Positions 34,301 through 41,470 of a stretch of DNA of 64,000 bases are shown one piece after another (position 1 is the first letter of the stretch; each line of letters begins with the position of its first letter). Location of the stretch: NCBI GenBank assembly GCA_020072645.1, contig JAIQGK010000001.1:186001-250000 (forward strand), read 5' to 3'. The translations under genes were made by a program, and so were the position numbers. Under the pieces are notes generated by a model, which did no database searches, had not been told where the DNA came from, and was given only the letters and a program-made list of their open reading frames with translations. The DNA is from Terriglobia bacterium. GTDB taxonomy: Bacteria; Acidobacteriota; Terriglobia; Terriglobales; Acidobacteriaceae.

Positions 34301-34507
34301 GCCCTTCGCATCGCCCCGCCTCCAGCTACGTATGATATCTCCGGGGCGTACACCTAACTTGTCAGCTTGCCTGCCTCTTACTACTGATTCAACGACGAGC
34401 CCGGGCTCAATTGTGCGGGACGGAGAAGGACTTTCGGCAGCGGAGAATGCACATAGGGTGACATTGAAGACGATGGCAAGTGGGACAGTTACGGCTTTAC
34501 ACAGCAT
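31331..34507 (-). CDS. Secreted PDZ-TPR-CHAT protease
   Basis: The ORF extends to a TTG at 34519, but the ATG at 34507 begins a signal peptide (MLCKAVTVPLAIVFNVTLCA). A PDZ-like region follows (VVESVVRGRQADKLGVRPGD, about 40-60), then some ten TPRs (about 120-500, repeating A..Y.. LxxLG.. patterns), a coiled segment, and a C-terminal CHAT domain. The CHAT catalytic pair is visible as IHFATHG (His about 919) and LSGCETG (Cys about 968). CHAT domains are caspase/separase-like peptidases. Here the enzyme looks periplasmic. Neighbours are a small secreted peptide upstream and an M16 peptidase downstream, so peptide cutting and disposal is the natural hypothesis. Confidence 0.85.
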   Translation of the reverse strand: MLCKAVTVPLAIVFNVTLCAFSAAESPSPSRTIEPGLVVESVVRGRQADKLGVRPGDIIRSWRRGDAKGIFDSPFSPAFVAIDQASRGLVTVHGSRGTQSRTWIFQSDSWGVQTRPNFSGTYLSIYQQAMQLAADGKSIEAAECLESAIAITSNDDPIWLASWFLASAARILIHAGKWQESDQKLEQAIHLSQNAGPIVRAELFRIWASSFEYRGELTRAASYYQDTLQESEKLDTDGMEVANSLLLLAAVDLEQDDSDQADAHLTRALAIARRLAPYSFQTATILEHFGILFEDRSDLENAERYYLGALKIEERYFPDSRQLASTLTNLGTLMHWRGDLGRAEAYHRRALSIAEKIEENGPQLAEILNNIGECVLEQGDAAKAEQYQKRALTIREQSAPGTVAVALTLGSLGEIARVRHDFARAEAYYIKAIEAAAKANAPEQESAQLLTGEANVFRDQGEYHKSEELYRRALEIVAKSNPGGMDHAELLAELAGTLQHQEQTQGASELYREALTIIEKQALHLGGVVEDRSRYRATNIRYYQGYADVLLRQGRREQAFEVMERSRARTLLELLSNGHINIGKGVDSVLLSRERDLQRTLQAKTEVRVRLVASEHTQEQVSRIDSEIDNLLMQAKDIKAQLLLNTPEYAALVEPRQLSTTEIQQLLDGNTLLLEYSLGENGSHLWAATNDALMVYDLLPKKEIERAARELYDLWASRVIEQAGKGKGERDYERAARRLSQMVLEPVTGLLGTKRLVIVADGALQYIPFAALPEPGKSLSSMPIIVRHEIVNLPSASVIAEIRQRHNSHPKPPGMIAILADPVFDAKDERVSPTDLKTATNGTIPIRSNELGRAAADLGLTRNGTVHLNRLIYTRNEANAVMAVIPVGKGFQALDFEASRSTAMSGILAKYRVIHFATHGLLNNKHPELSGLVLSLVNKQGKTRDGFLKLQDIYDMKLRADLVVLSGCETGLGEEINGEGLVGLTRGFMYAGASRVVASLWSISDLATATLMAEFYKSMENGLRPAAALRAAQIQMWKQQQWKSPYYWAAFQIQGEWR

Positions 34508-34520
34508 ATTAGACGACAAG

Positions 34521-34550
34521 AAAAGGGCTGACTAAATTTTTCGTCAACCC
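34521..34550 (-). terminator. Weak hairpin-plus-T terminator between peptide gene and CHAT gene
   Basis: On the minus strand GGGTTGAC (34550-34543) can pair with GTCAGCCC (34532-34525), with one G-T wobble, around a 10-base AT-rich loop, followed by TTTTCTTG. It lies 12 bases after the small peptide stop and before the CHAT start. It could act as an attenuator, giving much more peptide mRNA than protease mRNA. Confidence 0.5.
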
Positions 34551-34561
34551 TCGAATTATTC

Positions 34562-34708
34562 TCAATTACAAGGATCAACTGCTCCATCCCCGCCTGGGCA
34601 GGTCGGAGTAGGTTCAGGGTGTGGGCGCGACGCATCACGAGTAGACGGGGCGCTGGTCGTTGACTGAGCGGCTACTAGGGTTAGAAACATCAAAAGCCAA
34701 TAGAACAT
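34562..34708 (-). CDS. 48-residue secreted peptide
   Basis: Not caught by a 60-codon cut-off, but well supported. GGGAGAAATTT precedes the ATG at 34708. Residues 1-14 make a clean signal peptide (MFYWLLMFLTLVAA), with a probable cleavage before QSTTSAP, and the mature part is short, proline-rich and carries two cysteines (TCPGGDGAVDPCN), which could form a disulfide loop. The stop is at 34562. It is co-directional with the CHAT protease 54 bp downstream, and the hairpin between suggests it is made in excess. It could be a substrate, pro-peptide signal or inhibitor of the protease; none is shown. Confidence 0.6.
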   Translation of the reverse strand: MFYWLLMFLTLVAAQSTTSAPSTRDASRPHPEPTPTCPGGDGAVDPCN

Positions 34709-34934
34709 AAATTTCTCCCAAAAAAGAGTTGGCTGGCTTCGTTCAGACAGACCTTATCGAACAAGAAATTGCATTGTCGAAAGCAGATGGGATCCACCTT
34801 AGCGGGTGTTCGGGAAAGCACGGTAGAGAGTTTCAGCATGAGAGACTGTCCCAAACTCCTGAGATCTGCCGTATAGTGGGAATCATAGGAAACCAGCCCT
34901 GGGATGTCAATCCAGAGTTGACGCTGAATGTGCC

Positions 34935-34955
34935 ATTAGTCCAATAGTGCCACGC
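34935..34955 (+). repeat. Motif copy 1, ATTAGTCCAATAGTGCCACGC
   Basis: First of three copies of a motif with core TCC-A-AGYGCCAC. This copy lies 227 bp from the start of the secreted peptide gene and 250 bp before the plus-strand gene at 35204. It matches copy 2 at 19 of 21 positions. Confidence 0.6.
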
Positions 34956-35116
34956 TGTATGGCCCCTTTCATTGAAGCCTCACACGTTGAACTCGCCAGC
35001 AGACAAAGGCCTGCCCCAAACGCTGGTTGAGCTTCTATTGGCTTGGCTGGCGTTCGTGATGGCTGCACCAGATTTGGCGGATGCTGGCGATTACCGAAAG
35101 CAGCGGGCCGAAGTCG

Positions 35117-35137
35117 ATTAGTCCAACAGTGCCACAC
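35117..35137 (+). repeat. Motif copy 2, ATTAGTCCAACAGTGCCACAC
   Basis: Lies 67 bp before the ATG at 35204, same orientation as copy 1. It is the copy closest to the start of the sigma-like gene, a position suited to an upstream promoter element or operator. Confidence 0.6.
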
Positions 35138-35203
35138 CTCCGAGCGCGACTATTGCGGTACACTCTCACTCACTCTTTCCGAAACGAAGAGTGGAATCGC
35201 GAA

Positions 35204-35980
35204 ATGCGCAGTGGACCATCACAACGATCAAGCTTTTCATCCCAATTGCAGCGGGTAGTACTACCGGTCCGTAATTGGGACGCAACAAAGTCCGATGCGC
35301 CCGCCGAACTGCTCCAGAGAGGCTTTGAACTTGCCTATTTCCTCATTCCAGATCGTGTGACTGCAATTGGCATACTCACCCGTGCACTAGAGAAGATCCG
35401 TGCACGAAGCCGACGCGAAATGAAGAGACTGTACTGGCGCGATAAGCACGCAGAGCGGCCAGTTAGGCGGATTGCGCGCAGCGATATGGACATGTTGCAG
35501 TGGCTGATCATGTTCGAAGCCGAGCAAGACGAAAGAGCCCAGGAGCAAGCCGGCTCCATTTCATCAGGGGGCATGGCAATCCGTTACATCAAACACCTGA
35601 TACAGATCACAACCGCCTTGTCCTCGTTCTACGTCAACGTCGGTGTGAGCCGGTTACTCCACAACTACAGTACTTCGGAAGCACAACGTCTATACGAAAT
35701 GCTTACGTCCCGTTTTCTCGGGCCAGATGAATATCGCCGAGCCAAATCTGCACTGATGGATAAGATGAGCGAGCGCTTTGCCGGTTTGTTAAAGATAGCC
35801 CGGGTGGACCATGGAGAACTTAGGTTTGAAACCTCAGACAATCAGGAACAATGGGTCAACGCGGTCAGAGATTCTCTGAAGTGTCTTCACTCCCTGGAGC
35901 ACACAAGGACACTGCGCTCAATTCGTGAGCGTAAATGGCAACATCAAGCTCAAAGCGGCACAGAAGTCTGCCGATACTGA
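35204..35980 (+). CDS. Conserved protein with sigma-region-2-like N-terminus
   Basis: ATG at 35204 preferred; a frame extension to 35081 would run across the motif copy. The 258-residue product has LLQRGFELAYFLIPDRVTAI followed by a helix with ILTRALEKIRARSRR (about 40-75), then an MLQWLIMFEAEQDERAQEQA block and an SSFYVNVGVSRLLHNYSTSE block. The first part resembles region 2 of ECF sigma factors, but the usual region 4 HTH is not visible. From memory this family occurs in Acidobacteriota next to CHAT genes. I treat a transcription role as a hypothesis. It overlaps the next gene. Confidence 0.55.
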   Translation: MRSGPSQRSSFSSQLQRVVLPVRNWDATKSDAPAELLQRGFELAYFLIPDRVTAIGILTRALEKIRARSRREMKRLYWRDKHAERPVRRIARSDMDMLQWLIMFEAEQDERAQEQAGSISSGGMAIRYIKHLIQITTALSSFYVNVGVSRLLHNYSTSEAQRLYEMLTSRFLGPDEYRRAKSALMDKMSERFAGLLKIARVDHGELRFETSDNQEQWVNAVRDSLKCLHSLEHTRTLRSIRERKWQHQAQSGTEVCRY

Positions 35981-37088
35981 TCAGAACGAAAGTGAGCTGA
36001 GATGCTGCCACATCTTGATAGAACCCACGTGCTACGACCAACTGATGGAGGACTTGGCGTTCGATGCGCCAGAAACGAGGCTGGCCTTGCCAAGATTTGT
36101 TATGCCTGACAAACAAGAAAAGAGTGACGATAATAATGTCCAACCACCGCGCCCCCCTGAGTTGTCCCAGGAGGACCTGGATCAGATTCAGCGGCGGTTG
36201 GCAGTGACGGACGCGCGCCGACGTAACGCAAATCCGCGCATCGTAACAATCATGATCGATGGCGTGGAACACGCGCAGCTTGATTTGACACAGAAACACC
36301 AATTGCAGGTTGTCCTTGACGCGGGCGCCAGTCTGATCGAAATACGGGGTCATGACGAACACGGTGACCTCCTCTTAGCGACCCACTTCATTCCCTACGT
36401 AAATAACACTTTTGAGTCCTCAAGGGGAACAGCGAAACTCGGCGCGGGCAAACTGGAGTTTAAAATCATACCGGTTGCGACAGGTGGACAGAGGCCGCCT
36501 CAGGCTATATTGAGCCTGAATTATCATTCAGCGTTCCAATTGACTCGTCCCTGGATGGCTTGGCGCGAGCTCGCCAGCTTTCGGATAACCCTTCGTGAGT
36601 ACGTCCTTGCAGGGTTAGCTATCGCTCTCATTGGCTGGGGATTGGCGACTGCATTCTACTCGCACAAGGTTAAAGAGCTCGAACAAAAACTCGAGCTGGC
36701 CCGTCGGAGTCAACAGCAGTTGTCACCGACAGCTGCTCGCGCGATCATCTCCTATGCCCTGATTCGGGATGATCAGAGGGTCCGCGGAACTGAGACGGCC
36801 GGCATCCCGGAGATTTCATTGCATCTCCATTCGCCGGCAATTAGCCTTGAACTTCCACTTACCCCTACAGCGAAAGATTCAACCTACAGCGCTGAATTGA
36901 AGACCTTCACAGGGGATCAGACGCTGATGACACAGAACTTTCTCCAGCCGACGCGAGCCGACAACGGCTCGGTCGTAGAGATCGTGGTTCCAGTCGATCT
37001 GTTGAAAGCCGATACCTACTACACCGTGCACCTGCATTCCTCCGACAGAACAGACCGGTTCACCTTCAAAGTGGTTGATAACCGATAG
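35925..37088 (+). CDS. Single-span membrane protein, possible anti-sigma-like partner
   Basis: GTG start at 35925, overlapping the end of the previous gene by 56 bases, so translation is coupled. The 387-residue protein has a cytoplasmic N-terminal part (about 1-220), a membrane helix (YVLAGLAIALIGWGLATAFY, 226-245), a short coiled coil (KVKELEQKLELARRSQQQ, 248-266) and a beta-rich periplasmic domain to the end. The topology is like that of transmembrane anti-sigma factors or signal sensors. The periplasmic part faces the secreted CHAT and M16 enzymes coded on the other strand. Function is inferred from position only. Confidence 0.6.
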   Translation: MSVNGNIKLKAAQKSADTDQNESELRCCHILIEPTCYDQLMEDLAFDAPETRLALPRFVMPDKQEKSDDNNVQPPRPPELSQEDLDQIQRRLAVTDARRRNANPRIVTIMIDGVEHAQLDLTQKHQLQVVLDAGASLIEIRGHDEHGDLLLATHFIPYVNNTFESSRGTAKLGAGKLEFKIIPVATGGQRPPQAILSLNYHSAFQLTRPWMAWRELASFRITLREYVLAGLAIALIGWGLATAFYSHKVKELEQKLELARRSQQQLSPTAARAIISYALIRDDQRVRGTETAGIPEISLHLHSPAISLELPLTPTAKDSTYSAELKTFTGDQTLMTQNFLQPTRADNGSVVEIVVPVDLLKADTYYTVHLHSSDRTDRFTFKVVDNR

Positions 37089-37159
37089 CTTTCCTGAAAA
37101 AACAACACCTGGTTCGTCACGCCTCATTTTCCTGGGTTTCGCCATTAGGTGTATCTGCT

Positions 37160-37175
37160 CCGATAGCGCCACACA
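37160..37175 (+). repeat. Motif copy 3, TCCGATAGCGCCACAC
   Basis: Third copy of the core motif, in the 126-bp gap before the double-HTH gene at 37215, same orientation. It lacks the ATTAG of copies 1 and 2 in direct contact, but ATTAG occurs 15 bp upstream of it. Confidence 0.55.
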
Positions 37176-37214
37176 TTTGAGGCTCGCGCTCGTGTAGAAC
37201 TACGTGAGTCAACG

Positions 37215-38063
37215 ATGAACTCGAATCGCCATGAACGTGACAGTTCGCAAGAAGAGAATGCCCTGACCTCGCCTCCGTTATCTCAGTACAGCGATAGTTC
37301 CAAATTAGCTGCTACCGAGCCTGGTATTGCGAGTCACACGGATAACATCAAAGACAGGAATTCTCGCCGTGAGTTTCGCTGGTCAAAATCCGCACGCGAC
37401 CTCGTGCGAGCGAATATGAATGCCAGTGGAAGCGAAGTGAGTTTGTTGATTTCACGACTGGTGGCGGAATCTGGAAACCCCAGATGGGCCTGCCGAAGGT
37501 TCGTTCGCAGCATGGGCATCCAAGCGCGACGGCCCTATCGCATGTGGTCAGAGCAGGAACAGCAGCGCTTATTGAAGCTGATTGATCTACATCCCGTAAA
37601 TGAAATCGCCAGATTGATGCGTCGGTCACAGAGTTCAATCTGGCACATGCTCCAGCGCATGGGGGCAAATGCGAAGATGGGCAAGGATAATTTCACTGTG
37701 TACACGTTAGCGGAAGCTCTGCATGTTCGCCCAGAAAAAATTCAGGAGTGGATCTCGCGCGGATGGCTGAAGGCAAGACAGGTGGAAACCGGAAAGGCCG
37801 TGAGGGTCATTATCGAGGCAGAAGACTTCTGTGAATTCTGCCGGAAACACACGAGGGATGTTGTAGGGAATCGCCTTACAGAGGAGCGGCTGGACTTTGT
37901 TTATCACTTTGTATTCCCGCCAAGTCATGCGGGATTGCTGCCGGTACGTGAGAGCAAGAAAGAGCGCAATGCTTATGGTGCGCAATTGGAAGAGGCAGGG
38001 AATCAGCGATTCGGTCCTGACGTTTCCGGCGAGGGCAGGGAAGTTCTCGATCGCATTGCATGA
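37215..38063 (+). CDS. Double helix-turn-helix DNA-binding regulator
   Basis: The 282-residue protein has a disordered N-terminus (1-50), a three-helix homeodomain/Myb-like segment (about 110-150: WSEQEQQRLLKLIDLHPVNE and RLMRRSQSSIWHMLQ) and a second, MerR/HTH_17-like segment (YTLAEALHVRPEKIQEWISR, about 163-182). No ligand or enzymatic domain is seen. It is probably a transcriptional regulator of the neighbouring CHAT cluster, and motif copy 3 before its own start is a candidate binding site (inference). A similar protein could also act on the secreted genes further right. Confidence 0.65.
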   Translation: MNSNRHERDSSQEENALTSPPLSQYSDSSKLAATEPGIASHTDNIKDRNSRREFRWSKSARDLVRANMNASGSEVSLLISRLVAESGNPRWACRRFVRSMGIQARRPYRMWSEQEQQRLLKLIDLHPVNEIARLMRRSQSSIWHMLQRMGANAKMGKDNFTVYTLAEALHVRPEKIQEWISRGWLKARQVETGKAVRVIIEAEDFCEFCRKHTRDVVGNRLTEERLDFVYHFVFPPSHAGLLPVRESKKERNAYGAQLEEAGNQRFGPDVSGEGREVLDRIA

Positions 38064-38237
38064 GGGGACCGGCACAACTATGGTGTGGAATCTGGCAACC
38101 AATTGACGGCACAGACGACATCCTAAAATGGGCAGTTTGTTAATCCTCCGGGCGGTGATCAATGATCGCCTCGCGCGCGAATCGTCCGAACCTTTCTCTG
38201 GGTGGTTCAGCCGATTGAATACTGGTTAGGCAGCTAC

Positions 38238-41201
38238 TTAGTTTGACCCCGATAAAGGTCGCGGTTGAAGTCCTTTCGCATGATTCACGATGAGGGCGAA
38301 CCCTCTCGCGCTCGCCTCCTGAATAAGACTTGCCACCATGCTGTCACTGGTATTAGAGAATCCCGTCCTCGCTTCAAGTTCTACCAAGGCGAGCTTGGAC
38401 TCGAGGGCGAGCGCTACAAAGCCACGAGCTTGCGAATCGCGCATCGCACTCAGCAGGCGTACCTTCGCTTTTGAGGAGGAGCCGGGATCACAAGCGCCTT
38501 GAATGCGGGACTCCGTGATGGCAACGGAAGCCTGAAGTCTCGGGTTCTGGCTCTGTCTTGCCAATGTCAGAGCGCGCCCAATCTCTTCGCTGGCAGCGGT
38601 GCATTGCTTAGTGCCGAGTAGACTGCGGGCAAGAACTTCTCTGGCTTCGAGAAGCCCATCTCGTTCGCGCTGCTTTTCAAACTCCTTCACAACTTCTCGG
38701 GCCATTATCTCTGCCTGGTCATAGTGATTTTCCACAATCATTAGCTCAGCTGTTCCAAGTTGGTTTGCTGCATGAGAAAGTTTTCCGCCCACTTGGCTGA
38801 TCAGCGCAGCCGCTTCTGCATGTGCCTCTTCGGCTTCAGCAAAATTGGCCTGTGCTGCTAAAGCTTTTCCCAGGCTGTTCAGAATCCCTGCTTGAAGCAA
38901 CTTGTTGTGTCCGGTTTTACTTTCAGCAAGGGCCTGGCGCAACAAAGTCAGCGCGCCACTTACGTCGCCCTGAGCCAGTTGGATGTTGCCGATGTTTTCC
39001 AGATGACTCGCGATATTATCTTTGGCGTCGAGCTCTCGGGACAGGGCCAGCGCTTGCTCGTTTTGTTCTTTCGATTGCGTAAGTGCCCCCTGACGTTCAA
39101 GGATGCCGGCAATATTTCCTGTGGCCAGTACAATGCCTTGCTTGTGATCCAGCTTTTTGAACGATGCCAGGGCTTCTTCATATTTTTGTTTAGCACGCTG
39201 CAGGTCGCCTTGGATACCGTAAACCGTGCCAATGTTATTCAGGCAGACTGCGGTTCCTGCTTTGTCGTCGATCTCATTGCGCAGCCGCAACGCCGCCTCA
39301 TACATGACTATCGTAGTTTGCATGTCGCCCAGGTCTTCATACACCCCGGCCAAGGCGTTCAGCGTTCGCGCCTTATCACTCTTGTTACCAATCTGCTCGA
39401 AGACAGCGATGGCGTCTTCGTACATTTTTTTTCGTGTAGCAACAGGGCCGTTGTCCCTGAGCGCCCCGGCCCGCAAGACGAGAGCCCTCGCCATCCCCGC
39501 ACGGTCTCCAAGTTGCTCGTAAATATGCTCAGCCTGCTCGCTGGCTGAAATGGCAGCGTCATTCAGCCGAGAATACCGGTCAGCACTTGCTTTGATAGAG
39601 AACGCCTCGGCTACTAGCGTACGCGCGCCCGCGGCATTGCCCTTCGCGATTGCGCGCTGTGACGCTTCGTCAGATGCCTTGAAATCGCCGAGCGCCAGCT
39701 TAGCGGACGCCTGGGCCAGGTCCACGCGACCATCATCCTGGAATACGGGATTTTTCCGCAAAGCATCCAAAGTAATCAGTGCGTCGACACCCTTGCCAGC
39801 ACTGGTCTGAGTGTTGGCAAGCTGGAGTCCATATTCCAGGCGATCCGGAACATAATTGAAAAGTGTTCTGTACACGTCAATCGCTTTGTCCCACTCTTTT
39901 GTGCTCTGGCGGTATTGTCCTTCTACGGAAAGCCGCTGTTCCAGAGGAAGGGTACTTGCCAATGACACCGCACTTTCTCCCTCACGGCGGGCCAAAACCT
40001 CATATCCCAGATTTGACAATGCTGCCGCGAGAGCGGAGTGAATCAAAGGATGCCGTGGCTCCAGCGCCAGCGCGCGTTGAAACAGATTGCGGGCCTCCAG
40101 GAAGTTGGATGACCTGAGTTTTTCCAGCCCTTCGGAATATATTTCCGCTGCTTGAGGGTTGGAAGGAAAGAGGGTCTTAATAGTGTTGGCCTGCTCTGGT
40201 GGAAGTTCGGTCAGACCGAGGCTGGTGCGCAACACTCTGCCAGCCTCGGAGACAAAACCGAATAGGTACTTTTCCTTGCCTACAATACTTTTCCAGACGA
40301 CAGTTTCCCCAGTCCTTGTGTTTTGGACACGAACATCGAGCCGAATCTGGCTGTTTTCGCCTCTTCCCACCACAGTGTAGGAACCGGCCACGATGAAATC
40401 GGCGCTCAGATTCTTATGGATTCTTTCTAGGGTTTCAGGGCTTAGATTCTCATTGTCATTTATGGTGAGTTCGCGCTTGGCCCTGGCCACCCGGTCTGGA
40501 GGCACCACCCGCGACCCTTTACCGGCGGCTAGCTCGGTACTCAGCATCTCGGAAAAAGCCGTGGAGAGCCACATTTTGCCTGGCATAGCCGATAAGTTGC
40601 GAAAGCCAACTACAGCAACGGAGGGACGTGCCTGTTGCTCGACAAGCTGATCCTTTGTCGGAACTCGCAGGCGATCTTTTTCGCGGACTCTAGACCAGTA
40701 CAGCCCGCTTGCGACTACCAAGGCCGCGATCATGCATGCGCCGACAGTTTTTACCCATAAAGACCGGATCTTGGGTGCAGGCGTAGAAGACGCAGCCGCT
40801 GTGTTTGCGCTAGTGGCAGAAATGTTGGAAGAGTCAAAGCTGGCCGGCTCTCGATCCGCCTCGATAAGATCTTGCTTCACTTCTTCGATTATTGTGACCG
40901 GCGCCATAAACCGATAACCTCCGCCACGCACGGTTTCGATATAGCGTTCACCGTTCTCACCTATTGCCTTGCGGAGATTGCCGATGATCACCTTAAGCGC
41001 GTCTTCGGACACATAAGCATTTCCCCAAACCTTATTTCTTAGTGCTTCCTTAGAAATAAGCTTGCCGGAATTCTCGACAAACACTACCAGCAAACTAAAA
41101 AGCTGAGGACTCAGGCTAACCGGCTGTCCTTGGTGTAAGAGACGACGTTCTGCGGGATCTAAACGGAACCGTCCGAATTCGTATATGGGCTTTCCTTGCA
41201 T
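38238..41201 (-). CDS. CadC-like winged-helix regulator with TPR repeats
   Basis: The 987-residue protein opens with an OmpR/CadC winged helix (about 1-105; FGRFRLDPAERRLLHQGQPV, then KLISKEALRNKVWGNAYVSE and IETVRGGGYRF). A membrane helix follows (about 148-168; TVGACMIAALVVASGLYW), then a TolB/FlgO-like domain (AVVGFRNLSAMPGKMW, DFIVAGSYTVVGRG, about 193-310) and a long TPR array to the end. This membrane-anchored activator type is very common in Acidobacteriota. The TPRs probably sense or assemble partners in the periplasm. The 269-bp gap to the next gene could be its target. Confidence 0.9.
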   Translation of the reverse strand: MQGKPIYEFGRFRLDPAERRLLHQGQPVSLSPQLFSLLVVFVENSGKLISKEALRNKVWGNAYVSEDALKVIIGNLRKAIGENGERYIETVRGGGYRFMAPVTIIEEVKQDLIEADREPASFDSSNISATSANTAAASSTPAPKIRSLWVKTVGACMIAALVVASGLYWSRVREKDRLRVPTKDQLVEQQARPSVAVVGFRNLSAMPGKMWLSTAFSEMLSTELAAGKGSRVVPPDRVARAKRELTINDNENLSPETLERIHKNLSADFIVAGSYTVVGRGENSQIRLDVRVQNTRTGETVVWKSIVGKEKYLFGFVSEAGRVLRTSLGLTELPPEQANTIKTLFPSNPQAAEIYSEGLEKLRSSNFLEARNLFQRALALEPRHPLIHSALAAALSNLGYEVLARREGESAVSLASTLPLEQRLSVEGQYRQSTKEWDKAIDVYRTLFNYVPDRLEYGLQLANTQTSAGKGVDALITLDALRKNPVFQDDGRVDLAQASAKLALGDFKASDEASQRAIAKGNAAGARTLVAEAFSIKASADRYSRLNDAAISASEQAEHIYEQLGDRAGMARALVLRAGALRDNGPVATRKKMYEDAIAVFEQIGNKSDKARTLNALAGVYEDLGDMQTTIVMYEAALRLRNEIDDKAGTAVCLNNIGTVYGIQGDLQRAKQKYEEALASFKKLDHKQGIVLATGNIAGILERQGALTQSKEQNEQALALSRELDAKDNIASHLENIGNIQLAQGDVSGALTLLRQALAESKTGHNKLLQAGILNSLGKALAAQANFAEAEEAHAEAAALISQVGGKLSHAANQLGTAELMIVENHYDQAEIMAREVVKEFEKQRERDGLLEAREVLARSLLGTKQCTAASEEIGRALTLARQSQNPRLQASVAITESRIQGACDPGSSSKAKVRLLSAMRDSQARGFVALALESKLALVELEARTGFSNTSDSMVASLIQEASARGFALIVNHAKGLQPRPLSGSN

Positions 41202-41470
41202 ACGTTTGGGACTTTTACCAATTTTTTACCGGATGTTTCCTTGCCGGTTGCAAGAAGGGGGTGTTTTACTGCACCGCTGGTGTGAGTAGCTGAACGGTAG
41301 CGGGGCGGTGAGAGGGATTGTACAACGCTAAATTAGGAAAGCAAACCCTGAACTATCTTCCCGTGTCGAGCTTGGGCAGCTTAAGGCTGAGTAGCTTTGA
41401 GCGACCCCTCAAGCACTGTGCGTTCCCTAAATGGAGCATTGCATTGGCTGTAAAGAATAAGGAGAAGTCT

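Larger units (their letters stand above)
34709..35203. other. Divergent control region with repeated motif
   Basis: No gene seen. It separates the minus-strand peptide/CHAT/M16 operon from the plus-strand operon. It contains two near-identical 21-bp motifs described separately. No classical -35/-10 pair is obvious for either direction. Confidence 0.5.

Noticed and set aside
41202-41470. GCAAACC-containing riboswitch before the lactonase-like gene
   Set aside because: GCAAACCCTG is followed by no GAAA loop or ACGCAAAGCC block, so a GEMM call is not justified.
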